From Selaginella tamariscina (lineage: Eukaryota; Streptophyta; Lycopodiopsida; Selaginellales; Selaginellaceae), in contig PUQB01000050.1 in assembly GCA_003024785.1 (NCBI GenBank), positions 62,001-126,000 of the forward strand: a DNA stretch of 64,000 nucleotides, in the 5' to 3' direction. A program made the translations under genes and the position numbers. Below the pieces are notes generated by a model that had not been told where the DNA came from, made no database searches, and saw only the letters and a program-made list of their open reading frames with translations. How positions within the stretch are numbered: position 1 is the stretch's first letter; every line of letters begins with the position of its first letter. Positions 35,350 through 45,201 of the stretch are shown in pieces.

Positions 35350-36970
35350 CGAGCGGCGGGATTAATCCCGCCGCTATAGGTTTATGGCCTCGGCGGCGGG
35401 ATTAATCCCGCCGCTATATGGTTGGGGCCATGGCGGCGGGATTAATCCCGCCGCCGAGGCCCTTCACGCAGGCTATGGGCGGCGGGATTAATCCCGCCGC
35501 TCTAGGACAAACCGAAGAGCGGCGGGATTAATCCCGCCGCCCATGGCCTGCGTGAGGGGCCTCGGCGGCGGATTAATCCCGCCGCTCACCCATGCCCTGC
35601 GCGGAATGCGGCGGGATTTATCTCGCCGGCAATGGCCTGTGTGAAGGCCCTAATGGCGGGATTAATCCCGGCGGATTCCGCGCAGGGCATTTACAGGGGA
35701 TGGGCGGCGGGATTAATCCCGCCGCTCATGAGGCTAACCGAAGAGCCTGCATGAAAGATCCTGCACGGAAGGCTAACCGAAGAGCCTGCATGACATGTCC
35801 TGCGCGTAAGGCGGCGGGATTAATCCCGCCGCCAGGGAATTCACGCAGGACATGAACGGCGGGATTAATCCGCCCCACGCTCATGCCCTTCGCGGAGGGC
35901 GGCGGGATTAATCCCGCCGCTCAGGCACTTCCGCAGGATATAAGCGGCGGGATTAATCCCGCCCCCACCCATCCCTGTTCAAAATGCCGCAGCCAATATA
36001 TATGTGTAGCGCATGATTTACGAGAGGGCGGCGGGATTAGTCTCTCCGAACCTTCATTGCCCGGTGGCGGGATTAATCCCGCCACCCTTCTTTTTTTCCT
36101 CCATTGGTATGTTGAATCAATCCCGACTAACTCTGTCTGAGACGGAGAAGGTTTACAAAATACCAATGGAGGGAACTGAGAAGGGTGGTGGGATTAATTT
36201 CACCATCCCTTACATGGTGGGCGGGATTAATCCCGCCGCGTACGCATGCCCTGCGCGGAATCGGGCGGGATTTATCCCGCCGCCATTGGCCTGCCTGAAG
36301 GGCCTAGGCGGCGGGATTAATCCCGCAAGATTTCGCACAGGGCATTGGCGTTCGGCGGGATTAATCCCGCCGACTAAGGCCCGAGTGAAGGGCCTGGGAG
36401 GCGGGATTAATCCCGCCGGACGCCAATCCCTGCGCGGAATCGGGCGGGATTTATCCCGCCGCCATTGGCCTGCCTGAAGTGCCTAGGCGGCGGGATTAAT
36501 CCCGCCCGATTCCGCGCAGGGAATTGGCGTCCGGCGGGATTAATCCCGCCGCATAGGGACCGAGTGAAGGCCCTGGGCGGCGGGATTAATCCCGCCGAGT
36601 CTTCAATGCCTGTTGGAGGAATGAATCCCGCCACCCTTCCTTTTTTCTCCATTGGTGAGTCGGACCAATCCTAAACGTTTCTGTCTGAGACGTAGAAGGT
36701 TTTCAACATACCAATGGAGAGAATTGGGAAGGGTGGGGAAATTCATTTAACCATCCTTACATGGTGGGCGAGATTAATCCCGCCCCTTTCTGGAGTCACT
36801 GAAGGGGTGTGAGAAATAAATCCTGCCCAGTTCTCTCTGAGACCGAGAAGGGTGGCAAGATTAATTCCGCACTCCCGTTCAAGGCCTCCAGAAAGGTGGC
36901 GAGATTAATCCCGCCCACTCTTTCAGGAGGCATTGAAGGGGTGGCGAGATTAATCCCGCCGCACCTTCCA
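35350..36970. repeat. Palindrome array 2: about 31 units of the same 18-bp palindrome
   Basis: About 20 near-exact and 11 degenerate units of GGCGGGATTAATCCCGCC. Spacers again form inverted partners: 35,450-35,485 (GAGGCCCTTCACGCAGGCTA) pairs with 35,537-35,574, and 36,413-36,446 is the reverse complement of about 36,501-36,537. Others are direct copies, for example CCATTGGCCTGCCTGAAG at about 36,282 and 36,462. Toward 36,600-36,970 units decay to GGCGAGATTAATCCCGCC and similar. A pair of about 100-bp blocks around 36,080-36,200 and 36,630-36,750 (CCTTCTTTTTTTCCTCCATT..CATACCAATGGAG) is also duplicated. Confidence 0.95.
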
Positions 36971-37090
36971 TGTGAATATATATGTGTATTAGTATATATA
37001 AGTTGCATATCTCATTTTATTTACTTTTATCATCTTATTATAATATTTCGAGTAAAAGCTAGGAATCTAGTAAAACTAGAATCTATGTAA

Positions 37091-37177
37091 AACTGTCCAG
37101 AGCTCACATTTGTGGTGGTTCTAAAACGAAATGTTATCTTTCTTTTGCACTAGCACAAATGTGAGCTTCGGACAGTT
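37091..37177. repeat. Short perfect-loop foldback upstream of the ParB-methyltransferase gene
   Basis: AACTGTCCAGAGCTCACATT plus TGTG (37,091-37,114) pairs with 37,154-37,177 as a stem of 24 bp with two mismatches and a loop of about 39 nt. It lies between array 2 and a CAG acceptor at about 37,281. It resembles either a tiny MITE or a pre-miRNA-sized hairpin. Confidence 0.7.
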
Positions 37178-37319
37178 AATTACGTCTACTTCTCTCTGTG
37201 TATTATTTTTGTATATTCGGGTTTATACAAGTGTGTGTGCGTTTTTATATGATTTGTATTCATAGTGTATTATTTTGCAGAAGGACGATTTGATCAAACA
37301 AGGAGATCGAGTCATTAGT

Positions 37320-40300
37320 ATGGAGTCGTCGTCAAATTCTGGGTAAGAATTAAAATAAAATCTGTTATACTCGGATACTTGAACTAATCATTTTTGTATT
37401 CAGATGTGGAATTGAGGTGACATTAAAGACAAGAGCAGGAGAAGAGATGGGCAGGGGGATTCTGGAATCAACTTGGCCATATTTTAAGATAAATGGGAAG
37501 CGCATTGGAGCAACCATGGCTGCTGTCAAATTAACCTCTGTCACATCTCATGGACAAGCAAAACAATGGAAAGTAGATTCGCTAGTCAAGCACCCGAAAG
37601 CAGGCTGCGAACCCAGATTGGACGATTCTCGACACATATGCCTTGTTCCATCCAATGTCACGTTCTCGGATCCAGAGGTCGTCAGTTACAACATTAATTT
37701 CGGGTGGTTTTGTCGACTTGTGGATAATGACGTTCACGTGTTCACTAATGATGTTGACCTTGGAGTTCTTCTTCAACTCAACGAAAGCCCATCTATGGAG
37801 GGGATCCATCTGGATGTCTACTTCGAAAATCTTCAGACTCATCGAGTAGGTGTATTGTCAGGAGATATTGCTTCACAATACAGAAAATCAGCAAGTGAAG
37901 CAATCTTCCCTCTTCACATTGAAGAAGAACACAGCGACATCATAATGGAGATTGAGAGGGTGGCTCGGTCTCAGGTTCTCTACAGATCACGTTCAATTTG
38001 CTTAGGGAGCTTTGGGAGCTGGAAGAGTGTACCGAGAACACTAGAACAGCTGCAGTCGGGGATCACACATGTTGATTCGGATCGCAAAAGAAAATCATCA
38101 ATCGTTTTGTCAGCTGCACCTGTGGCATCTCATGCTGCAATAAGTCACAAGGAAATGATGTTGGATGATAAGATTTATCCTTGTAGGGTTAAATATTGCA
38201 GCGTCAACCCAAACTTCAATTACAGGCCACTCAACCAGGAACGTGTAGCTGAGCTCATGGAGAAGATGAAGGACGACAATTCTTATACCGTTCCACATAA
38301 TGCTGTTTTGTGTCCATACTATGAAAGAAGGAAGGGCGCTGACAAAGTCTGGATCACAACACCAGAACAACTCATGAAGATTCAGACGGAGAATAAAAAT
38401 CTATCAAGTACTACATCATTAGTGGCCAGCACACAATAACGGCAGCCCAACGACTTCTCGAGAACACAACAAAGGAACGATGGCAACAAAACTTTCCGAG
38501 CATACCCGTGAGAAGCTGACAAAAAGATCGGCGTTTTTAGCTAAGCCGAATCTCACAATCGAGCAGTACCATAAGTTATCGGCGGAATGGGACGCTGCAC
38601 ACCAACCACTACAACAGCAAAATATGGGAGAAGTTTAAACACACGCGAGCCGTGTGGGAATCTCTTCAGCGACCACAAAGAGCTACCGCAGGGAATACAC
38701 AATCTGCGGAATACCGGGTAAGCAAATTGTTTGGGCGGGATTTATCTCGCCGGTATATTAATCTGTCTTTTTCCTCAGAGAGTTGAAGAAATTGCAGCAG
38801 TTGATTTTGCCCAGGTGGGCGGGAAGGAAACATCCTTTCTGATGATGTTGATTTCTTGCCCCGAAGATAGGATCTTTGCCAAATGGTTGGGGATTATGGA
38901 ATCCTTTTCAAAAGGAACACTGAAGAAGAAGCAGACAAGTGAAGGGGAGCCCTCAGAAAAGTCTGCAAAGAAACCCAGTAAGACGCCGAAGGCTAAGTCT
39001 GTTCAATCTACAAAGGATGTAGACAACGATTTCAAGCTCACATGGTTGAAGCCTTTAAATGGAACAACGATGGAGGAGATGGAAGTCTTGGCTGATTTGG
39101 TGATCGATGGCAAACTACAAATTAATAACAGCAGCCCAACCTCTCCTTTTCATCTCAAGGCAATGGAGTTGAAGACGGTCAGGCATTTCAAGGAGTGGTT
39201 GGGAATACACTGCCACAAACTGGGTTGGACCTCGACTTCAACATATGAAGAGGTCAGCAAATATTTGCATGTGACGAACGATGATATGCTTGTCGAATGG
39301 GTGAACCAATCGGAAGATCTGGCAAGAATCTATTGCACGCCAACGCCAAAAAGGAGAACATTGGGATGACGCCTTCTCTTATGGCAGTCCTTCAGCAGCG
39401 GAGAACCGAATTGAACCTTATAAAGGAGGATGCTACGAATCACGACAAGCCCTACAGATGTTTGTTGTTAGATTCGGAGACTTTATGGGGTAACATCACT
39501 GCTTGTAGGAAACCGTTTCAATTGTTCGTGATGGATCGGCGGGTGTCAAAAAATCTTTCGACAGATAGGGCACTAGAGGATCTGGTGGAGAAACTTAGCC
39601 GTGCAAGCATATACATAGAAGGTATTTATTATTGAATTCATGCTTGCGCTCTTCACTGATACCTACTTTTTCAGGTATTTATTTCTTGATTCTTGCTCAT
39701 GTCACCGATACTTTTGCCTTCGCCTTCGCCAAGAAGAATAGACATCGTTGGACAGGATTTTATATGAACGATGCTAATCCCAAGTGCATTGATACCGTTG
39801 TTCACTTGGTTGTTAGGAATGCGCCAAACAATTTCAAGCTTCCAAATGACTGGCCAGGCATCTGTTTGCACTCCAACGGCCCTGAACCTCCATCCGATAC
39901 ACCGATAGGTATGAGTGACGTATTCGGCAATGTACGTTATCCAAACATTACAAGTCAAGCGGCACGGAGCATCGTCAACTTGATTAGGGGTCCTCACAGT
40001 GATGCGTGGGTTTTTGACTACTGCACTAGGGGGTCCGTCTTGAAGGAGTGTTACCTTCGGCATACATGTGTGTTTGCCGTTGAAAAGGATAAGACCATGG
40101 TTGAGGACCTGAACAAGTGGATAGATTGGGTCTCAACTGAGTACCCCAACGATCCATAAAGGCGTATTTGAGAAAGTTCCCTCCAGATAAGTGCGATAGC
40201 TCTGAAGGTGAATCTGGTTCAATCTCGGAGTCTGAGAACGAACTTCAATCAGATATTAGACCGGAAGTTATCTCGAGGAGTACAGAACATTCGCACACTC

Positions 40301-40419
40301 CAGGACCCATGGAAACATCAATAGAAGATGCAGAAGATCTTGAACCATCTCACAAGCGGCTTAGACCTTCTTCGCCTCACTCAGAAGGTAATAGCGAAGA
40401 AGAATTGATAATGAATTGA
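37320..40419 (+). CDS. ParB-like nuclease domain fused to DNA N4/N6-methyltransferase-like domain
   Basis: Exon 1 starts MESSSNSG (37,320-37,342); a 61-bp intron follows. Exon 2 encodes an unrecognised N-terminal region of about 250 residues, then a ParB/sulfiredoxin-type domain: RPLNQERVAELMEKM (about 38,223-38,270), then, after a one-base break in an A run at 38,395-38,399, YYIISGQHTITAAQRLLEN, the GxHxxxAA hallmark. Further shifts follow near 38,512 and 38,590. An intron at about 38,709-38,778 contains a palindrome copy. After a Lys/Ser-rich linker and a break at 39,348-39,352, a methyltransferase fold is visible: FVMDRRVS at the DPPY position, GIYFLILAHVTDTFAFAFA after a 53-bp intron (39,622-39,674), and WVFDYCTRGSVLKECYLRH followed by FAVEKD, matching the SAM-binding FxGxG region. 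After a break near 40,156 the tail is acidic and Ser-rich with a basic KRLRPSS. ParB-methylase fusions are known in phages and bacteria. Confidence 0.65.
38709..38778 (+). other. Intron carrying a degenerate palindrome unit
   Basis: Donor CGG|GTAAGC and acceptor TCCTCAG|AGA flank about 70 bp. GGGCGGGATTTATCTCGCCG (38,732-38,752) is a two-mismatch version of the array palindrome, the only unit found within a gene body. Confidence 0.6.
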
Positions 40420-40691
40420 TAGAGTGATGAATAGTTGTAAATGAGTGTAACATAAGGCATTTTTGTATATTTCTTTTATATTTGTACAGAAAATAAATTC
40501 TCAAGGATTAATGAAGCTTTTAGTTCAAACATGGGTCACACATTAACAAGGTAAATAATATACCTTGATAATTTTAAGGTCAGCTAATTATCATTTTGCA
40601 GATGTAATGAAATAATTGAGAACATGGATTTTCAGCATTGGCATGAGGTAAGAGAGGGGTTTGGCGACAATTTCTTGTGCCACATGTCAGA
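40420..40691. other. Spacer with 5' leader and intron of the phosphatase gene
   Basis: Contains a TTTTGCAG acceptor near 40,601, a short exon-like piece with MDFQHWHE (40,624-40,647), and a GAG|GTAAGA donor paired with a GTCAG acceptor at 40,690. The short exon is out of phase with the main frame, so it may be untranslated leader or a further one-base break. Confidence 0.4.
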
Positions 40692-41858
40692 ATGACAGAG
40701 TTCATGCAGGAAATGGATAATAATGCAGCTCAAAACATCGTTACCATGGGGGCCACTTCATCATCATTTTTATTGGCTTCAGTTCCGAAATCAATTTCTT
40801 CAGCGCATGCAATATCTGAATCTTGTAAGGATGATGTACAATTAAATGATGAAGGGATAGGCAACGAGATAGTGGCAACGGATAAATGTGAAAGGGAGCA
40901 AACAAGTGATTTGCAAAGTATTCAAGAGGCAACGCTATCTCATGTTACTCATGGCCATATTGTGTTGTTGGATGTCAATGGTGTTCTGCTTCATCGACAA
41001 AGGCCCCAGGATAGAAAAAAAGAAATCAAACAAGGAGATTTCATTCCTTGTCATGGTAAATTTCGATATGATATTATTTTTCGTCCAGGGTTGGATCGTC
41101 TCTTTCAAAAGCTTAAGGAGATGGGTGCGCTTGTGGGGATTTGGTCATGCATGCAGATTCATAACTTAACACCGCTGTTGAATTTACTTAAGAAACATTG
41201 TAGTGTTGCAGAAGAGGTGATTCGTAAAGATTGGATTTTTGACCAGCGAATGTGTCATAAACCTCTCGAATTTCACAATATAAGAAAGGAAAGCAAGCCA
41301 TACTTCTTCAAGAATGAAAGAATAATTGGGACTCATGGGGAGATCAGTCGCTTAAGGATAACGAAGAATGCACATATCTTAGTAGTAGACGACTCTCCTC
41401 AGAAGGCTATGCTCAACCAAAACATTGCTTGTATTCATCCAATCACTTTCGATCCATATTCTGATACCGATATCATGGATGAGCTAGTGAACTACTTGGA
41501 TACGTGCCTCAGAAAGAAGAATCTCGAAAATTTTTGTGAGCAGTATCCACCGTATCATACATTTCCTGAAGCTTTTCTTTCTCGTGATATTGAATTTTAT
41601 AAAATGAAGGATAGCAACCGGGCGCTTTATAATATTATTCTTAAGGAACGTCAGTTTTTAGATGAGCCTTTATGCAGACCTTCTCTTATCACATCTTATG
41701 TATTAACAAGGATGGCAACTCCCAATTGCATTCGTGAGAGTGTTAAGTGGTGGCAACAACATCAAGATATTGACCAAAATGATTTGATTAATCCGGAGAG
41801 TGATGATTTAGACAAAATGAAAAGATTTCTTTGTATGATAGAAAGAAAGTATTTATAA
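40692..41858 (+). CDS. FCP1/NIF-type HAD phosphatase-like protein
   Basis: An uninterrupted frame of 388 residues starting MTEFMQEMDNNAAQ. The HAD fold is visible: motif I VLLDVNGVLLHRQ (about residues 93-105), motif II-like VGIWSCMQ, a KPLEF region, and motif III/IV HILVVDDSPQKAML followed by the family's closing ...DIMDELVNYLDTCL and ENFCEQYPP. The DxNG form of motif I (Asn in place of the second Asp) and the VDDSPxKA pattern are typical of a plant branch of NLI-interacting-factor-like proteins, so a host gene was probably captured by the element. The first Asp nucleophile is kept; the Asn makes phosphatase activity doubtful. It is the only cargo gene without frame breaks. It lies about 270 bp after the ParB-methyltransferase gene on the same strand. 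Confidence 0.8.
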   Translation: MTEFMQEMDNNAAQNIVTMGATSSSFLLASVPKSISSAHAISESCKDDVQLNDEGIGNEIVATDKCEREQTSDLQSIQEATLSHVTHGHIVLLDVNGVLLHRQRPQDRKKEIKQGDFIPCHGKFRYDIIFRPGLDRLFQKLKEMGALVGIWSCMQIHNLTPLLNLLKKHCSVAEEVIRKDWIFDQRMCHKPLEFHNIRKESKPYFFKNERIIGTHGEISRLRITKNAHILVVDDSPQKAMLNQNIACIHPITFDPYSDTDIMDELVNYLDTCLRKKNLENFCEQYPPYHTFPEAFLSRDIEFYKMKDSNRALYNIILKERQFLDEPLCRPSLITSYVLTRMATPNCIRESVKWWQQHQDIDQNDLINPESDDLDKMKRFLCMIERKYL

Positions 41859-42119
41859 AAAATTAACATGTTGATAAGAAAATGATTTCATTTGTAATTA
41901 TGTTTGATAGTATTTCTTCATTATTGTAAACTATTTTTAGAATAATATGAATATTCTAAGATATTTTAGGAATATTCCTTACTAAGTAAGGTTATTGAAG
42001 GATTAATTAATTAATTAATTAATATTTAAGGCTTAATTACATATTAATTAAATGATTAATTAATAATTAAAACTTAAGTATTAATTAGTAATTTATTTTA
42101 TATTCCCATTTTCACGTAT
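41859..42119. other. AT-rich right subterminal region of the 15-kb element
   Basis: Contains GAATATTCTAAG and GGAATATTCC words (about 41,948-41,978), then (TTAA)n-rich sequence. No gene. It mirrors the GAATATTC-rich left subterminal stretch. Confidence 0.6.
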
Positions 42120-42140
42120 CATGCCCACTTTAGTTACAAC
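42120..42140 (-). repeat. Right terminal inverted repeat of the 15-kb element
   Basis: CATGCCCACTTTAGTTACAAC is the complement of the left repeat with one difference. It is followed by G and then TGCA, the presumed target duplication, and the gypsy sequence resumes. Confidence 0.85.
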
Positions 42141-42141
42141 G

Positions 42142-45100
42142 TGCATTTTCCCTCTGGGTCTCTTAGGGTTGTCCATTCCTAAGTCTTTGACATTATTCTG
42201 GGATGTGATTGTTGAAGCAGTCGAAAGGTATGTGTGATTTTTCACTCTCTCCTCCTGTATTACGCTTGGAGTTTGTGTCTCTGCAGTCTGTTCCTTTACG
42301 TCCAGAGAAGCTTGTTACTGTTTGTATCAACACACAGCTCTCTTGATTCCAGTCTTGGGGTGGTGTTCATTTCAACAGGTTCAAATGTCGGATCCGTCAT
42401 CGGAGTATCGAGCACAATGCATCAAACAACTTAAGTAGCAGTATGTAAGTTTGTTCAAATTTGATCTGTCCCAGGTGCACGTGTGAAGACTTGACATTAT
42501 ATACCCACTGGCAATGCAAAGTCTTTCAAAGTCCCGATTCGACGTAAGTCACCAAAAGAGTTATCAGCCATGCGAACATCTGTTACAGATATGATCGGTA
42601 AGTGGGTGTGTCGTCCATCACGGAGTCATGGGCATGTGAACCTCATTTGGTTCCCAAGCCTGATGGATCTTTACGATTTTGTGTGATTACCGACCTTTCA
42701 ACGATGTTACCATCAAAGATGTTTATCCACTTTCGAACTCTGCCGATCTATTAAATCGTTTGGGTTAGAGTTGATGGTTTACTAAGTTGGATTTGGCATC
42801 AGGATATTGGCAAGTTCCTATGGCTGAGGAGGATATTCCTAAAACGGCATTCCAGACACCATTTTCTTTACGAGTTTTTTGGTTATGCCTTTTGGATTGA
42901 CTTCAGCTCCTGCCACCTTTCAACACATGATGGATGAGCTTCTTTCAGATATGCTTGATATCACTGCCGATTTTATCGATGATGTGTTCATTCATGGGTC
43001 TGGTTTTTGGGAGAATCACATTCGTGATGTACGGCGCGTTCTTGATCGATTTCGAGAAGTTGGCATGAAGTTGAAACTTGAAAAATGTGTGTTTGGTTCG
43101 ACCGACACTACTTACTTGGGTTACCGTATATCTCGAGAGGGTTTACAGGTGGATCCAATGAAGTTGCGAGCTGTTCGAGAGTTCCCATCCCCGTACAGTA
43201 TAGGAAGTCCAGCATTTCTTGGGTAAGGTGCAGTACTTGGGTGGATTCATTAATTATCTCATTGATCGAACTACCCCTCTTCGGGAGTTAATTCGTCCAC
43301 AGGTACCTTTCAGGTGGACTCACAGGTGTCAGCAGGCATTTGACCAGTTAAAAGTGTTCCTAACAACTTCACCATTGCTTCAATACCCAGATTTTACCCG
43401 TCTGTTCATTTTACGAGTAGATGCCTCAGATGTTGGTATTGGTAGTGTGTTGATGCAAACTGATGCTGTGGATCCTTCAATTTGACACTCGGTGGCTTAC
43501 ATTAGTCGAGTACTTGCACCGGCTGAGCAGAATTATTCCATTACTAAAAAGAATGCCTTGCTGCTATTTGGGTTTTGAACGACTTCATGCTTACTTACAT
43601 GGGAGTGAAACACTTTTGGAGTGTAATCATGCTGCTGTCACTTCCTTGTTAAAACAGAAGAATTTAGTAGGTCGTGTAGCCAGATGGGCAGTATATAACT
43701 TTAAGGTGGTGCATAGGCCTGGGCGAACAATGGTGGATGCGGATGCACTTTCTCGAGCACCCCTTTCTGATTCCACTTTGCCTGCTCATGCAGTCACTGT
43801 AGCATTCGGTTTGATACAAGCCTCTCAGGTATTCGATGCCGACTTACCATCCTTGGAACAGTGGCAGGATGCCCAAAAATATGAACCGTGGATGAGCCAA
43901 TTACGGGATGCATTTGCAAATCCTTCTTCCGAACCGTGGTTTTGACAATATCATGCTCAGTTTCGACCTCATGATGGTTTATTGTATTTTATTGGGACAA
44001 ATCTAGAAGACATATGGCGGTTGGTTGTGCCCTCTACATATGTTCCACACCTTCTTTGAGCATATCATGATTCGCCTATTGTTGGAGGTCATCTTGGTCA
44101 CCAACGAGTGTTGGAGAAGTTTCGCAAATCTTTTTATTGGCCCAACATGTGTGGTGATGTGATCAGGTATATTCAACGCTGTCCCATTTGTCAAACTCAG
44201 AATTCCTCTACGACTCGGGCAATGGGGGTGTTAGAGTCCATCAACGTCTCTTGCCCTTTTGAGTTAATTGCAGTGGATTTAATGGACCTTTTCCACGTTC
44301 TTCTCAAGGTAACCAGTATATTATTGTCGTATCTAATTATTTAACTCGTTGGGTGGAGGTTGGTGCTCTTCCGGATGCAACTGCCATGTCAACAGCTTTG
44401 TTTTTATTCCATAATGTAGTTTTGCAGCATTCTTGTCTAGAGCGGATGTTATCAAATAATGGCCCCGCTTTCATTGCCGAGGTATTTCGAGTGTTGTGTG
44501 AGAGGTTAGGGTAAAACACTCATTTGCCTCTCCATATCATCCACAAACTGATGGTTTGGTGGAGCAATTGAATCGGACCTTCAAGGGTATGATCTCGAAG
44601 TATGTGAACTTCAATCACACTGACTGGGATTGGTATTTGTGATGCTTGAGATTTGCTTATGTAATAGGCATTTAGAGTTCAATTGGTATCTTTTTATTCA
44701 AGGCATTGTCTGGATATGATCCTAAATTGCCTAGTGAATTGGGATTATCATCGAATCTGCCACGTGCCGAGGATGCGAAAATGTGGGCTCGACATTTGGA
44801 TGCTGCCTTGCCTCTTCTGTGTGCAGAGTTTGTTGAACATCTTGGTCGAGCTCAAATACGACAACAATCTTTACAATGCACGACATCAAATTCCACCAGA
44901 CTATGCTGACGGTGACTTAGTACTGGTACATTTTCCCAAGCTGACTGCACCTGGGCTTGCAACTGGTTTATTACATAAGTGGCTTGGTCCCTACCGAGTA
45001 CTCCGAAAGGTTGGTCCTTAGGTGTATCAGGTACAATTGGTGGGCTCTTATGAGGTTGAGATAGTTCACGTAGTTCGAATGAAACGGTTTGTCGTTCAAG

Positions 45101-45180
45101 ACTCGTTGACTAAATTCGGTCATACCTTAGATGGCCCAACTCACACGGATTCAGGACCATCAGATCCATCACTATCTACA
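42142..45180 (+). pseudogene. Gypsy pol remainder: protease end, reverse transcriptase, RNase H, integrase (broken)
   Basis: After the insertion the protease continues (VFDIILG near 42,187-42,207). Reverse transcriptase is seen in pieces, with MPFGLTSAPATFQHMMDE (about 42,882-42,935) and the catalytic box degenerate as FIDDVF, where YxDD is usual. RNase H begins RLFILRVDASDVGIGSVLMQ (about 43,398-43,460) and ends near a VDADALSRAP phrase. Integrase has the zinc-binding region (H in GGHLGHQRV, then CPICQ at about 44,180-44,195) and a first catalytic Asp in LIAVDLMDL. The tail resembles the usual C-terminal SH3-like part (KWLGPYRVLRKVGP). Many stops and frame changes show it is inactive. Confidence 0.85.
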
Positions 45181-45184
45181 CAGC

Positions 45185-45200
45185 CGCAGAGGGGAGGATA
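45185..45200 (+). promoter_or_regulatory. Polypurine tract of the gypsy element
   Basis: A purine-rich GCAGAGGGGAGGATAA ends immediately before the 3' LTR, the usual site for plus-strand priming. Confidence 0.7.
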
Positions 45201-45201
45201 A

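Larger units (their letters stand above)
27130..42141. mobile_element. 15-kb cut-and-paste-like DNA element with palindrome arrays
   Basis: The element begins and ends with GTTGTAACTAAA(A/G)TGGGCATG in inverted orientation (27,131-27,151 and 42,120-42,140). It is flanked by TGCA on both sides (27,126-27,129 and 42,142-42,145), with one unpaired base outside each inverted repeat. It splits the protease region of a gypsy element: removing it rejoins ...GDNRKFHA with the downstream VFDIILG region. Content: transposase-like gene (-), palindrome array 1, AT-rich tandem repeats, telomere-like and GT-rich minisatellites, palindrome array 2, ParB-methyltransferase-like gene (+) and HAD phosphatase-like gene (+). 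A 4-bp duplication would suit Sola or Academ-type transposons, but I cannot assign the superfamily. Confidence 0.85.

Noticed and set aside
30903-36970. CRISPR-like arrays (regular repeat with spacers)
   Set aside because: The repeats are evenly spaced, but the genome is clearly eukaryotic, the spacers are inverted copies of one another rather than unique, and no cas genes exist.
35592-37090. Open frames up to 154 residues rich in GGINPA within array 2
   Set aside because: Same shadow effect of the palindromes. A repeat-protein gene is excluded by degenerate units shifting frame and by equal openness on both strands.
27130-42141. Giant Maverick/Polinton or Helitron
   Set aside because: No polymerase B, packaging ATPase, capsid or Rep-helicase reading was seen, and Helitrons lack inverted ends and target duplications.
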